Assembly (NCBI RefSeq): GCF_004796535.1
Contig: NZ_SPHY01000009.1
Location: forward strand, 1 to 64,000
Origin: Sphingomonas flavalba
GTDB taxonomy: Bacteria > Pseudomonadota > Alphaproteobacteria > Sphingomonadales > Sphingomonadaceae
DNA length: 64,000 bases
Reading direction: 5' to 3'
Shown piece after piece: positions 53,786-64,000 of this stretch. The notes below the pieces were generated by a model, which saw nothing but the letters and a program-made list of their open reading frames with translations, had not been told where the DNA came from and did no database searches. A program made the translations under genes and the position numbers. How positions within the stretch are numbered: position 1 is the first letter of the stretch; the number at the start of each line of letters is the position of its first letter.

Positions 53786-54664
53786 CTATCCCGCCAGCGT
53801 CGGCACCACCGCGCGTAGCGTATTCAGCGCCGGCGCGGCGGCGCGGGCGGCGGCATCGACATGACCGGCGTGGAGAATGCCGATCGCCCGCACCAGGTCG
53901 AAGCCGGCCAGCCGCGGCCGCACCACGCCCGGCGCGGTGAACCCTTCCGGCATCACCGTCACGCCCAGCCCGGCCTGGACCAGCGCCAGCGCCCGGTCGT
54001 CATTGGTCGTCCGCGCGGCAAAGAACGGGCGGACGCCGTGGCTGGTGAAATGGCGGCTGGTCTCGGGCAGCGCCTCGCACTGGCGGCGGACGATCATCAC
54101 ATTGTCGGCCAGCGCCGCGGCCGCCACCTCCGCCTCCCCGGCCAGCGGGTGGCTGGCCGGCATCGCCAGGGCATAGCCTTCGGTCAGCAGCACTTCCCCG
54201 GCAAAGCGGCTGTCGTCGGCGCGCACGATGGTCAGCGCCGCGTCCAGCCGCCCGCGCCGCAGCCGTTCCTGCAACTCGCGCTCGCGCCCCTCCACCCATT
54301 CCACCCGCTGCACATCGTCATGTGCGGCGCACTGGCGGACGATCGCCGCGATCCACGCCGACGGCATCGTCGTCAGCACGCCCAGGCGAAAGGTCGACCG
54401 CGCCGGCACCGCGCCAACCGCGCGCTCGGCGAGGCTGAACTCCCCCTCGATCCGCCGCGCATGCACCGCAAAGCGCGCGCCCGCCTCGGTCAGCTCGACG
54501 CGGCGGTTGCTGCGCTGGAACAGGCTGCGGTCGAGCAGCCGCTCCAGCTTGGCGATGCCGACCGACAGCGTTGGCTGCGACACATTGCACTGCGCCGCTG
54601 CCTTCGAGAAATTGCCATGGTCGATCACCGCCAGGAAATAGCGCAGCAGATAGCGGTCGATCAT
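53786..54664 (-). CDS. LysR-family regulator of the isovaleryl-CoA/methylcrotonyl-CoA operon
   Basis: 292-aa LysR protein: HTH with DRYLLRYFLAVIDHGNFSKA, VSQPTLSVGIAKLERLLDRS and FQRSNRRVELTEAG, then a periplasmic-binding-like effector domain. It diverges from the acyl-CoA dehydrogenase gene with 93 bp between start codons, so it probably controls that operon and itself. A perfect ATAGA-N5-TCTAT palindrome overlaps its start codon. Liu operons in other proteobacteria usually use a MerR-type LiuR instead. Confidence 0.92.
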   Translation of the reverse strand: MIDRYLLRYFLAVIDHGNFSKAAAQCNVSQPTLSVGIAKLERLLDRSLFQRSNRRVELTEAGARFAVHARRIEGEFSLAERAVGAVPARSTFRLGVLTTMPSAWIAAIVRQCAAHDDVQRVEWVEGRERELQERLRRGRLDAALTIVRADDSRFAGEVLLTEGYALAMPASHPLAGEAEVAAAALADNVMIVRRQCEALPETSRHFTSHGVRPFFAARTTNDDRALALVQAGLGVTVMPEGFTAPGVVRPRLAGFDLVRAIGILHAGHVDAAARAAAPALNTLRAVVPTLAG

Positions 54665-54677
54665 AGATACGGTCTAT
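54663..54677. promoter_or_regulatory. Candidate LysR operator
   Basis: ATAGATACGGTCTAT is a perfect 5-5-5 inverted repeat that fits the LysR T-N11-A rule (T54664, A54676). It overlaps the LysR start codon and lies 80 bp before the acyl-CoA dehydrogenase start, suited to autorepression and divergent activation. Confidence 0.55.
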
Positions 54678-54757
54678 GCTGTCGCCGCAACGCTTTCAAT
54701 TTTTATTCAAAGACCGGCGGCGCTATGAGTCGGTGATCGCAAGCGAGAGGGACGCCC

Positions 54758-55900
54758 GTGGATTTCGATTTCGCGCTCGGCGAGATGGCCGACACCATTC
54801 GCGACAGCACCGCCCGGTTCGCCGCCGACCGCATCGCCCCGCTGGCGGCGCGGATCGACGCGGAGGACTGGTTCCCGCGTGAGATCTGGCCCGAAATGGG
54901 CGCGCTCGGCCTGCACGGCATCACCGTGGAAGAGGAATATGGCGGCCTCGGTCTCGGCTATCTCGAACATGTCGTCGCGCAGGAAGAGGTCGCCCGCGCC
55001 TCCGCCTCGGTCGGGCTCAGCTATGGCGCCCATTCCAATCTGTGCGTCAACCAGCTCCGCCGCTGGGGCAATGCCGAACAGAAGCGCAAATATCTGCCGA
55101 AACTGATCTCGGGCGAGCATGTCGGTTCGCTGGCGATGTCGGAAGCCGGCGCCGGGTCGGATGTCGTGTCGATGAAATTGCGGGCGGAGCGGCGGGGCGA
55201 CCGTTTCATCCTCAATGGCACAAAATTCTGGATCACCAATGCCACTTACGCCGATACCCTCGTCGTCTATGCCAAGACCGGCGAAGGCTCGCGCGGCATC
55301 ACCACCTTCATCGTCGAAAAGGGCATGCCCGGCTTCTCGATCGGCCAGAAGATCGACAAGATGGGGATGCGCGGCTCGCCGACCGCCGAACTGGTGTTCG
55401 ACGATTGCGAAGTGCCGGAAGACAATGTGATGGGCCCGGAAAACGGCGGCGTCGGCGTGCTGATGTCGGGCCTCGACTATGAACGCACCGTGCTCGCCGG
55501 CATCCAGCTCGGCATCATGCAGGCCTGCCTCGACACCGTCCTGCCCTATGTCCGCGAACGCAAGCAGTTCGGCCAGCCGATCGGCGCATTCCAGCTTATC
55601 CAGGCCAAGGTCGCCGACATGTATGTCGCGCTCAATTCCGCCCGCGCCTATGTCTACGCCGTCGCTCGCGCCTGCGATGCCGGGCGGACGACGCGCTTCG
55701 ATGCCGCCGGCGCCATTTTGCTCGCCAGCGAAAATGCGATGCGGGTGGCGGTGGAGGCGGTGCAGGCACTGGGCGGTGCCGGCTATACGAAGGACTGGCC
55801 GGTCGAACGCTATATGCGCGATGCCAAGCTGCTCGACATCGGCGCCGGCACCAACGAAATCCGGCGGATGCTGATCGGCCGTGAGCTGATCGGCGCATGA
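54758..55900 (+). CDS. ivd: Isovaleryl-CoA dehydrogenase-type acyl-CoA dehydrogenase
   Basis: 380-aa FAD flavoenzyme of leucine breakdown, isovaleryl-CoA to 3-methylcrotonyl-CoA. [28 protein letters not shown] (FAD contacts), [17 protein letters not shown] and [13 protein letters not shown] with the catalytic base E242 (position expected for isovaleryl-CoA dehydrogenases) support the assignment. [20 protein letters not shown] ends the fold. Its stop overlaps the carboxylase beta gene (ATGA). Neighbouring MCC subunits make the assignment strong. Confidence 0.93.
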   Translation: MDFDFALGEMADTIRDSTARFAADRIAPLAARIDAEDWFPREIWPEMGALGLHGITVEEEYGGLGLGYLEHVVAQEEVARASASVGLSYGAHSNLCVNQLRRWGNAEQKRKYLPKLISGEHVGSLAMSEAGAGSDVVSMKLRAERRGDRFILNGTKFWITNATYADTLVVYAKTGEGSRGITTFIVEKGMPGFSIGQKIDKMGMRGSPTAELVFDDCEVPEDNVMGPENGGVGVLMSGLDYERTVLAGIQLGIMQACLDTVLPYVRERKQFGQPIGAFQLIQAKVADMYVALNSARAYVYAVARACDAGRTTRFDAAGAILLASENAMRVAVEAVQALGGAGYTKDWPVERYMRDAKLLDIGAGTNEIRRMLIGRELIGA

Positions 55901-57492
55901 CCGTCCTGACCACGCTGGCCGATCCGGCAAGCCCGGCCTTCGCCGCCAATGCCGCCCACAACCGCGCGCTGGCGGACGAGCTCCGCGCCCGCGTCGCCGC
56001 CGCCACGCTCGGCGGCTCGGAAAAACACCGCGCCCGCCATGTCGAACGCGGCAAGCTGCTGCCGCGCGACCGCGTCCACCGGCTGCTCGATCCCGGCGCG
56101 CCGTTCCTCGAAATCGGCCAGCTTGCCGCCAACGGCCTTTACGGCGGCGCCGCGCCGGGTGCCGGGCTGATCGCCGGGGTCGGCCGCGTTTCCGGCCGCC
56201 CCGCGATGATCGTCGCCAACGACCCGACGGTAAAGGGCGGCGCCTATTTCCCGATGACGGTGAAGAAACATCTGCGCGCGCAGGAAATTGCCCGCGAAAA
56301 CCGTCTGCCCTGCGTCTATCTGGTCGACAGCGGCGGCGCCAACCTGCCCCATCAGGCAGAGGTGTTTCCCGATCGCGAGCATTTCGGCCGCATCTTCTAC
56401 AATCAGGCGCAGATGTCGGCGGACGGTATCGCCCAGATCGCTTGCGTGATGGGAAGCTGCACTGCCGGCGGTGCCTATGTCCCGGCGATGGCGGATGAAA
56501 GCGTCATCGTCCGCAATCAGGGGACGATCTTCCTGGCCGGCCCGCCGCTGGTCAAGGCGGCGACCGGCGAGGTGATCTCGGCGGAGGAACTGGGCGGCGC
56601 CGAAACCCATGGCCGTAAATCCGGCGTCGTCGATCACGTCGCCGAAAATGACGAACATGCCCTGCTCATCGTCCGCGACATCGTCGCGACGCTCGGCTCC
56701 GGCGGCGGCGCGACGCTCGACCTTACACCGCCCCACCCGCCAAAGCTCGACCCGCAGGACCTTTACGGCATCGTGCCTCAGGACGTGCGCGCGCCCTATG
56801 ACGTCCGCGAAGTGATCGGGCGGATCGTCGACGGCTCGGAACTGCACGAATTCAAGGCGCTCTACGGCACGACGCTGGTCTGCGGCTTTGCGCGGATCTG
56901 GGGGATGCCGGTCGCCATCCTCGCCAATAACGGCGTGCTGTTTTCAGAAAGCGCGCTGAAAGGCGCCCATTTCATCGAACTCGCCTGCCAGCGGCGGGTG
57001 CCGCTGCTGTTCCTCCAGAATATCTCCGGCTTCATGGTCGGCGGCAAGTATGAAGCAGAAGGCATTGCAAAACATGGCGCAAAGCTGGTGACGGCGGTCG
57101 CCACCGCCAGCGTGCCGAAGGTGACGGTGCTGATCGGCGGCAGCTTCGGCGCCGGCAATTACGGCATGTGCGGCCGGGCCTACCAGCCGCGCTTCCTGTT
57201 CACCTGGCCGAACGCGCGGATCAGCGTGATGGGCGGCGAACAGGCCGCGTCGGTGCTGGCCACCGTCCACCGCGATGCCGATACATGGACGCCGGAACAG
57301 GCGGAGGCGTTCAAGGCGCCGATCCGCCAGACATATGAGGACGAAGGCAATCCCTATTACGCCACCGCGCGGATGTGGGACGACGGCATCATCGATCCGG
57401 TCCAGACCCGCGACGTCCTCGGCCTCGCCTTCGCCGCCGCGCTGAACGCCCCGATCCCGGAGCGCGCCCGCTTCGGCCTGTTCAGGATGTAA
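55897..57492 (+). CDS. Methylcrotonyl-CoA carboxylase carboxyltransferase (beta) subunit
   Basis: 531-aa carboxyltransferase that moves CO2 from biotin to 3-methylcrotonyl-CoA. Crotonase-like N and C halves with [37 protein letters not shown] and [19 protein letters not shown] (oxyanion loop and catalytic region). Length and the [19 protein letters not shown] block are typical of MccB/LiuB. The alpha gene starts 5 bp after its stop, giving the full pathway order dehydrogenase-beta-alpha. Confidence 0.94.
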   Translation: MTVLTTLADPASPAFAANAAHNRALADELRARVAAATLGGSEKHRARHVERGKLLPRDRVHRLLDPGAPFLEIGQLAANGLYGGAAPGAGLIAGVGRVSGRPAMIVANDPTVKGGAYFPMTVKKHLRAQEIARENRLPCVYLVDSGGANLPHQAEVFPDREHFGRIFYNQAQMSADGIAQIACVMGSCTAGGAYVPAMADESVIVRNQGTIFLAGPPLVKAATGEVISAEELGGAETHGRKSGVVDHVAENDEHALLIVRDIVATLGSGGGATLDLTPPHPPKLDPQDLYGIVPQDVRAPYDVREVIGRIVDGSELHEFKALYGTTLVCGFARIWGMPVAILANNGVLFSESALKGAHFIELACQRRVPLLFLQNISGFMVGGKYEAEGIAKHGAKLVTAVATASVPKVTVLIGGSFGAGNYGMCGRAYQPRFLFTWPNARISVMGGEQAASVLATVHRDADTWTPEQAEAFKAPIRQTYEDEGNPYYATARMWDDGIIDPVQTRDVLGLAFAAALNAPIPERARFGLFRM

Positions 57493-57497
57493 CCGCG

Positions 57498-59360
57498 ATG
57501 ATCGAATCCCTGCTGATCGCCAATCGCGGCGAAATCGCCCGGCGGATCATCCGCACCGCGCGGCGGCTCGGCATCCGCACCGTCGCCGTCCATTCCGACG
57601 TCGACGCGGCGATGCCGTTCGTGCGCGAAGCCGATGCCGCCGTCTGCATCGGCCCGGCGGCTGCGCGCGAATCCTATCTGGTGCCGGAAAAGATTCTGGC
57701 CGCCGCCCGCGAAACCGGCGCGCAGGCCATCCACCCCGGCTATGGATTCCTGTCCGAAAATGCCGATTTCGCGGAAGCGGTGCAGGCCGCCGGGCTGGTC
57801 TGGGTCGGCGCGCCGCCGGCGGCGATCCGCGCGATGGGGCTGAAGGACGCGGCAAAGGCGCTGATGATAAAGGCCGGGGTGCCGGTCACCCCCGGCTATC
57901 TCGGCGAGAATCAGGACGCCGCCTTCCTTCAGGCCCAGGCCGACGCGATCGGCTATCCGGTGCTGATCAAGGCGGTCGCCGGCGGCGGCGGCAAGGGCAT
58001 GCGCCGCGTCGATGCCGCCGGTGCCTTCGCCGACGCGCTCGACTCCTGCCGGCGCGAGGCGGCGGCCGCGTTCGGCGACGATCGGGTGCTGATCGAGAAA
58101 TACATCCTCGGCCCCCGCCATATCGAGGTGCAGGTGTTCGGCGACAGCCATGGCAATGTCGTGCATCTGTTCGAACGCGACTGCTCGCTGCAACGCCGCC
58201 ATCAAAAGGTGATCGAGGAAGCCCCCGCCCCCGGCATGGACGCGGACACCCGCGCCGCCCTCTGCGCCGCGGCGGTCAAGGCGGCTCAGGCCGTGGATTA
58301 TATCGGTGCCGGAACGATCGAATTCATCGCCGACGCCTCCGAAGGCCTCCGCCCCGACCGCATCTGGTTCATGGAAATGAACACCCGCCTACAGGTGGAA
58401 CACCCGATAACCGAGGCGGTAACCGGGCAGGATCTGGTCGAATGGCAGCTCCGCGTCGCCAGCGGCGAACCCCTGCCCCGCCGGCAGGAAGAACTGGCGA
58501 TCGGCGGCTGGGCGATGGAGGCCCGGCTCTATGCCGAAAACCCTGCGACCGGCTTCCTGCCGTCGACCGGCCCGCTCGATCGCCTCCGCTTCCCCGCCGG
58601 CGCCCGCATCGACAGCGGCGTCGAGGAAGGCGGGGAGGTCACGCCCCATTACGACCCGATGATCGCCAAGCTGATCGTCCACGCCGCCACCCGCCCGGCC
58701 GCCGCCACCGCGCTGGCCAGTGCCTGCGCTGCGGTTCAGGTCTGGCCGGTCAAGACCAATGCCGGCTTCCTCGCCCGCGCTGCCGCCCACCCTGATTTCG
58801 TCGCCGGCCGCATCGACACCGGATTCATCGAACGCCACGCCGCCGCGCTGATCCCCGACGGCGCACCACCCGCCGCTGCGTGGCAGACCGCCGCCCACGC
58901 ACTGCTCCCCACGGATGCCACCGCGCCATGGACGGCACTGACCGGCTTCCGCGCCAATGCCGCGCCGGAATGCCGCGTCGCGGTCGCCATCGCCGGAGAA
59001 ACGCAGCTCGTCACCGTCGACGGCCCCGCCCCCGGCACCGTCGTCGAAGTCGCCGGCGAAACCGTTTTATTCCTGAACGGAGAGGCATGGCGCTGCGGCC
59101 CGGCTGTCGCCGCCGGCGCCGGCGGCGACGGTCCGTCGGACGGCATGATCCTGGCGCCGATGCCCGGCCGCGTCGTCGCGGTCGACATCGCGCAGGGCGA
59201 TACGGTCAGCCGTGGCCAGCGGCTGGTGGTGCTGGAAGCGATGAAGATGGAGCAGGCGCTGCTCGCCCCGTTCGACGGCGTCGTCGCCACGCTGAAAGCG
59301 GTTACCGGCGCTCAGGTCTCCGAAGGCAGCCTGCTCGTCCAGGTCGACAAGCCGGCCTGA
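57498..59360 (+). CDS. Methylcrotonyl-CoA carboxylase biotin carboxylase (alpha) subunit
   Basis: 620-aa biotin-dependent subunit. Biotin carboxylase domain (1-445): LLIANRGEIARRIIRTARRL start, ATP-grasp VAGGGGKGMRRV, FIEF-type GAGTIEFIAD and EMNTRLQVEHPITE. A BT-type linker follows, then a biotinyl domain with EAMKME and the biotin-carrying K583. Slightly shorter than the usual 650-670 aa. Genes for methylglutaconyl-CoA hydratase and HMG-CoA lyase are not in the window. Confidence 0.94.
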   Translation: MIESLLIANRGEIARRIIRTARRLGIRTVAVHSDVDAAMPFVREADAAVCIGPAAARESYLVPEKILAAARETGAQAIHPGYGFLSENADFAEAVQAAGLVWVGAPPAAIRAMGLKDAAKALMIKAGVPVTPGYLGENQDAAFLQAQADAIGYPVLIKAVAGGGGKGMRRVDAAGAFADALDSCRREAAAAFGDDRVLIEKYILGPRHIEVQVFGDSHGNVVHLFERDCSLQRRHQKVIEEAPAPGMDADTRAALCAAAVKAAQAVDYIGAGTIEFIADASEGLRPDRIWFMEMNTRLQVEHPITEAVTGQDLVEWQLRVASGEPLPRRQEELAIGGWAMEARLYAENPATGFLPSTGPLDRLRFPAGARIDSGVEEGGEVTPHYDPMIAKLIVHAATRPAAATALASACAAVQVWPVKTNAGFLARAAAHPDFVAGRIDTGFIERHAAALIPDGAPPAAAWQTAAHALLPTDATAPWTALTGFRANAAPECRVAVAIAGETQLVTVDGPAPGTVVEVAGETVLFLNGEAWRCGPAVAAGAGGDGPSDGMILAPMPGRVVAVDIAQGDTVSRGQRLVVLEAMKMEQALLAPFDGVVATLKAVTGAQVSEGSLLVQVDKPA

Positions 59361-59369
59361 TCGCGCTGT

Positions 59370-60674
59370 TCAAACCAGAGCATCGGCCAGCGGGTCGTGC
59401 CGCCGGGTGTCGCGCATCAGCAACGCGGTCACCAGCGACAGCAGGCAAACGCAGGTGACATACCAATAGAAGCCGCTCTCATGCCCGCCCTGCTTGAAAC
59501 GCAAGGCGATGAACTCCGCCGTCCCGCCAAACAGCGCGTTGCCGATGCCATAGGCCAGGCTGACGCCCAGCGCGCGGACATGGACCGGGAACAGCTCCGC
59601 TTTGAACAGACCGCTGATCGCGGTGTAGAAGCTGTTGATCGCCAGCCCGCACAGCACCAGTGCAAAGGCGGCGAACGGGCTGCGGACGGTGGCGAGCAGC
59701 GACAGTAGCGGCAGGGTAAACAGCGTCGCCAGCACCCCGAACAGCAGCATGTTGCTGCGCCGCCCGATATGGTCCGACAGCAGGCCGAACAACGGCTGCA
59801 TCAGCGCGAACGGGATCAGCACCGCCGTCATCACCCAATTGGCGGTCGGCGCGGCCATATGGGCGGTGTTGACCAGATATTTCTGCATGTAGGTCGAAAA
59901 CACGTAAAAGATCAGCGAACCGCCGGCGGTCAGCCCCAACACGGTCAGGAACGCCCGCCAGTGCGGCAGCAACGCGCGGATGCTGCCGGCATCGGCGCGG
60001 CGCCCCTCCTCGCGTGTCGTCTCGTGCAGGACATGGCGGAACAGCAGGATCGTCATCGCCGCCACCGCGCCGACCAGGAAGACGATGCGCCAGCCATAGC
60101 TGCGCATCGCCTCGTCGCTGATCGTCGATTGCAGGACGAGGATGACGAGCAGCGCGAGCAACTGCCCGCCGATCAGCGTCACATACTGGAAGGATGCGTA
60201 GAAACCGCGCCGGCCGCTGAACGCGATCTCGCTCAGATAGGTCGCGGCCGTGCCGTACTGGCCGCCGGTCGAAAAGCCCTGGATCATCCGGCCGATCAGC
60301 AGCAGCAACGGCGCGAGCGCGCCGATCTGCGCATAGGTCGGCAGCAGCGCGATCAGCAGCGCGCCCAACCCCATCATCACGATAGAGACGACCATCGCGG
60401 CGCGCCGGCCGTGCCGATCGGCATACCAACCGAAATACCAGCCGCCGAGCGGCCGCATCAGGAAGCCGACCGCGAAGATCCCGGCGCTGGCCAGCAGTTG
60501 CGCGGTGCGGTCGCCGCTCGGAAAGAAGGCGGATGAGAAATAGAGCGCGGTGAACGCGTAGGCGAAATAATCGTACCACTCGATCAGATTGCCCATCGAG
60601 CCGGCGATGATCGCCCGCATGCGCTGGCTCGCGGCCAGGCCGGGGGCAGCGGCGGATATGCCGGTCGTCGTCAT
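59370..60674 (-). CDS. MFS transporter (metabolite:H+ symporter, KgtP/ShiA-like)
   Basis: 434-aa inner-membrane carrier with 12 predicted helices. MHS-type signatures are visible: GNLIEWYDYFAYAFTALYF, GGWYFGWYADRHGRRAAM and IGRMIQGFSTGGQYGTA. Members bring in dicarboxylates, alpha-ketoglutarate, shikimate or proline-type solutes. It lies between the carboxylase and a thiolase on the opposite strand; substrate unknown. The 5' side is 29 bp from the thiolase stop, so both may be co-transcribed from upstream of the thiolase. Confidence 0.92.
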   Translation of the reverse strand: MTTTGISAAAPGLAASQRMRAIIAGSMGNLIEWYDYFAYAFTALYFSSAFFPSGDRTAQLLASAGIFAVGFLMRPLGGWYFGWYADRHGRRAAMVVSIVMMGLGALLIALLPTYAQIGALAPLLLLIGRMIQGFSTGGQYGTAATYLSEIAFSGRRGFYASFQYVTLIGGQLLALLVILVLQSTISDEAMRSYGWRIVFLVGAVAAMTILLFRHVLHETTREEGRRADAGSIRALLPHWRAFLTVLGLTAGGSLIFYVFSTYMQKYLVNTAHMAAPTANWVMTAVLIPFALMQPLFGLLSDHIGRRSNMLLFGVLATLFTLPLLSLLATVRSPFAAFALVLCGLAINSFYTAISGLFKAELFPVHVRALGVSLAYGIGNALFGGTAEFIALRFKQGGHESGFYWYVTCVCLLSLVTALLMRDTRRHDPLADALV

Positions 60675-60703
60675 CCCCTACGGCTCCGCCTTCGCGCCCT
60701 GCC

Positions 60704-61912
<1,209 letters not shown>

Positions 61913-62125
61913 TTCTCCGTTCCGCAATCCGCCCCCCCGCTGTGACGGCGAAACGCGCCCAAGCCAAGCCCCCCGGCCTGCGCTCGCCCGAAAATGCTGC
62001 GCGTGGGCCGTTGCTTGACCCCACCGACTCACTCTGGCGCAGAATCGACTCGGGCCGTCGTGCGTTCATTGAAGGGTCAGGCGGCGCGGCGTTACTCTCG
62101 GTGCTCATGGGTGGGGTTTGACGCA

Positions 62126-62863
62126 ATGACAATTTCTCTCGGCAGCCGAATGACGATCCTGCTGGCTGCGCTGGCCATCGCCACAGCCCCGGCGACGGCG
62201 CAGGTGCGCACCGTGGATCCGAACACGGCGATCGACGCGGACGTGACGCCGCCGCCCGGCCAGGCGAACATCCCCTACGACCAGACGTTGCCAGCGGAAG
62301 CACCGCCGCCCCCTGCCCCGGCGACCGATCCGGCCGCAACGTCATACGCTGCCCCCGCCTCGACCCCGGCGCCGGCGTCGGCCACCTACAAGCAGGACGA
62401 TCTGATCGGCGCGGCGGAGGGCGTATTCGGCAAGGGCGCAAAGGGCCTCGCCGACCTGATCGAGAAAATCCTGAAGGATCAGGGCGAACCCAATGCCTAT
62501 ATCGCCGGGCGCGAGGCGGGCGGCGCGCTGGTCGCCGGGCTGCGCTACGGCTCCGGCACGCTGTTCCACAAGGTGGAGGGCGAGCGCCCGGCCTACTGGA
62601 CCGGCCCGTCGATCGGGTTCGACGTGGGGGGCAACGCCGGCAAGACGTTCATCCTCGTCTATAACCTCTACGACAGCCAGGACCTGTACCAGCGCTTCCC
62701 GGCGGGCGAGGGCAACGCCTATTTCATCGGCGGCTTCACCGCCAGCTACATGCGCCACGGCGACATCGTGCTCATCCCGATCCGCGTCGGCGTCGGCTAC
62801 CGCCTTGGCGCCAATGTCGGCTACATGAAATTCAGCGAAAAGCAGCGCTGGCTGCCGTTCTAG
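62126..62863 (+). CDS. DUF1134 domain-containing periplasmic protein
   Basis: 245-aa exported protein. Signal peptide from Met 9 (MTILLAALAIATAPATAQ), a Pro/Ala-rich linker (about 45-85), then a DUF1134 domain: GRE AGGALVAGLRYGSGTL-like EAGGALVAGLRYGSGTLFHK, YWTGPSIGFDVGGNAGKTF, and a final KFSEKQRWLPF. The domain is common in alphaproteobacteria and of unknown function. ATG 62126 or ATG 62150 may be the start. Confidence 0.88.
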   Translation: MTISLGSRMTILLAALAIATAPATAQVRTVDPNTAIDADVTPPPGQANIPYDQTLPAEAPPPPAPATDPAATSYAAPASTPAPASATYKQDDLIGAAEGVFGKGAKGLADLIEKILKDQGEPNAYIAGREAGGALVAGLRYGSGTLFHKVEGERPAYWTGPSIGFDVGGNAGKTFILVYNLYDSQDLYQRFPAGEGNAYFIGGFTASYMRHGDIVLIPIRVGVGYRLGANVGYMKFSEKQRWLPF

Positions 62864-62948
62864 ATGGCAAGCCCAGCCCGCATGCCTGAACGCAGCCAGC
62901 GCTTGCCCGCGCCGCCGCCAGCGATTAGGGGCGTGCTTCCCAGGACGC

Positions 62949-63039
62949 GGAGCGGTGGCCGAGTGGTCGAAGGCGCACGCCTGGAAAGTGTGTAGGGGTT
63001 AACAGCCCCTCGAGGGTTCGAATCCCTCCCGCTCCGCCA
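62949..63039 (+). tRNA. tRNA-Ser (anticodon GGA)
   Basis: 91-nt class II tRNA with encoded CCA. Acceptor GGAGCGG pairs with CCGCTCC, the D arm has GCCGAGTGG, the anticodon loop TGGAAAG gives anticodon GGA (codons UCC/UCU), a long variable arm (AGGGGTTAACAGCCCCT) follows, and the T loop is GGTTCGAATCC. Confidence 0.98.
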
Positions 63040-63118
63040 TTTATGCCGACAACACGCTGGGTGATTTTCGGCTAGACATCGACATTGAGGGACACGACTG
63101 ATCCCGCGGCATCAAGCC

Positions 63119-64000
63119 TCATAGGGTTTTCACCCGGACATCTTCGATGGGCGCGATCTCCACGGCATTGCGGACCGGAAGGCGAAACGGCGCCGCTTCG
63201 ATCTCGAACAGGTCGCCCGGTTCAGTGCGGAGCCCCGCGCTGAACGACAAGGTCGCCGTGCCGAAGAAATGAACGTGGAGGTCGCCGGGGCGGCGGAACA
63301 GCCGGTATTTGAAATGATGGTGTTCGAGATTCTCGATGCTGTGCGACATATTGGCTTCGCCCGAAAGAAAAGGCTTGTCCCATATGGCCACGCCATCGCG
63401 CAGAATGCGGCTGGTGCCGCGCACATCGGCGGGCAGGCCGCTCACCAGCAATTCGGGGCCAAGCGCCGCCTGGCGTAGCTTCGAGTGGGCAAGCCAGAGA
63501 TAGTTTCGGCTTTCCGTCACATGATCCGAAAATTCGTTCGCCAGCGCAAAACCAAGGCGGACCGGCACCCCATCGTCGTCAATCAGGTAAACCCCGGCGA
63601 TCTCCGGCTCTTCGCCGGCATCGCCCGCGAATGACGGTGAACGGATCGGCTGGCCGGGGGCGACCAGGGACGAACCGTCTCCCTTGTAGAACCATTCGGG
63701 CTGCACGCCCGGGCCGCCGCCGGCTGGCTTTCCGCCCTCCATTCCCATCAGGAACATCTTCATCGAATCCGTCAGCTCGGCCGTTTCGGTGACGGCGCGA
63801 TGCATCTTGTCGCGTCCCTCGGCCGAGCCGAGATGGGTGAGGCCGGTGCCGGTAAGCAGCATATGCGCGGGATCGGGGTGGTCGATCGGCGGCAGCAGTT
63901 CGACGGTATCGAGGTCGATGCCCTCGCCGCCGGGAACATCGGTAAGCCTGGTTCCGCTGCGCAGTGCCGCCAGCGCCAGTTCACGCACGCTTGTCGCACC
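63119..64000 (-). CDS. AraD1-family fumarylacetoacetate-hydrolase-fold protein, partial
   Basis: 293 residues of a protein whose N-terminus lies beyond the right edge. SVRELALAALRSGTRLTDV, VELLPPIDHPDPAHMLLTGT, GLTHLGSAEGRDKMH, PEWFYKGDGSSLV and GDAGEEPEIAGVYLI match the FAH-superfamily AraD1/GguC group linked to sugar-acid breakdown; metal-binding glutamates lie in the EEPEIAG stretch. Full members are about 330 aa, so about 35-40 residues are missing. An in-frame Met near 63990 is not the true start. Next gene toward the edge unknown. Confidence 0.82.
   Translation of the reverse strand, partial: GATSVRELALAALRSGTRLTDVPGGEGIDLDTVELLPPIDHPDPAHMLLTGTGLTHLGSAEGRDKMHRAVTETAELTDSMKMFLMGMEGGKPAGGGPGVQPEWFYKGDGSSLVAPGQPIRSPSFAGDAGEEPEIAGVYLIDDDGVPVRLGFALANEFSDHVTESRNYLWLAHSKLRQAALGPELLVSGLPADVRGTSRILRDGVAIWDKPFLSGEANMSHSIENLEHHHFKYRLFRRPGDLHVHFFGTATLSFSAGLRTEPGDLFEIEAAPFRLPVRNAVEIAPIEDVRVKTL

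Noticed and set aside
51430-53940. An 836-codon plus-strand frame opposite ydbH
   Set aside because: Low-complexity Arg/Gln/Pro-rich translation typical of antisense frames in GC-rich DNA; the ydbH frame carries conserved motifs.

Overview
The window is GC-rich DNA that reads as the chromosome of an alphaproteobacterium of the order Sphingomonadales. The evidence is two PEP-CTERM proteins with the WA(M/L)LIAGFGLVG anchor, RNase E with an acidic insert in its S1 domain, a dispersed 'GTCCCTCGACTGCGCTCGGGA' type palindrome, and a rpsB-to-fabZ cluster lacking lpxD and lpxA, as expected of bacteria that carry glycosphingolipids in place of LPS. I identified about 60 genes, including two tRNAs. The window edges cut a SPOR-type membrane protein (left) and an AraD1/FAH-family gene (right).

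Layout. 1-3.2 kb: SPOR-type protein, argS, PEP-CTERM protein. 3.4-11.3 kb: an amino-acid-type catabolic island of two diverging operons. The minus-strand one holds an APC permease, a class V PLP enzyme, an ornithine cyclodeaminase homologue, a MarR regulator and a glyoxalase-fold protein. The plus-strand one holds an LLM flavin monooxygenase, an HpcH/HpaI aldolase and a class I aminotransferase. 11.4-24.1 kb: a long minus-strand housekeeping run, read in transcription order as rpsB-tsf-pyrH-frr-uppS-cdsA-dxr-rseP-bamA-ompH-fabZ, then L31 and an M20 peptidase. Many neighbours overlap by 4-5 nt and look translationally coupled.

24.1-27.5 kb: a 3.4-kb IS1-like transposon with perfect 22-bp terminal inverted repeats and an 8-bp target duplication. 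It carries four passenger genes: an 85-aa orphan, a KGG-motif basic protein, an unrecognised ~217-aa protein, and an XRE-HTH/ImmA-IrrE metallopeptidase. Two internal promoters each overlap a perfect palindrome. The element sits exactly between the diverging promoters of rpsB and rplY and leaves both intact. It is the best candidate here for an undescribed system.

27.6-40.9 kb: rplY-pth, a lipoprotein, ychF-rppH, a DUF481 protein, tRNA-Gln, PEP-CTERM protein, ppx-type phosphatase-rlmE, a PAP2/Aur1-like membrane protein, a DsbA-like protein with a BepA-like M48 protease, and rne. 41-49.6 kb: amidase, SDR with divergent LysR, PBP1A, prfB, a lipoprotein-type methyltransferase with a palindromic repeat in its 5' end, and a short RadC/JAB protein. 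49.9-53.7 kb: a complete ydbH-ynbE-ydbL operon. 53.8-61.9 kb: a LysR-controlled leucine/isovalerate module (acyl-CoA dehydrogenase and both methylcrotonyl-CoA carboxylase subunits), an MFS transporter and a thiolase. 62.1-64 kb: DUF1134 protein, tRNA-Ser, and the partial AraD1 gene.

All functions come from reading motifs and gene order by eye; no database search was run.
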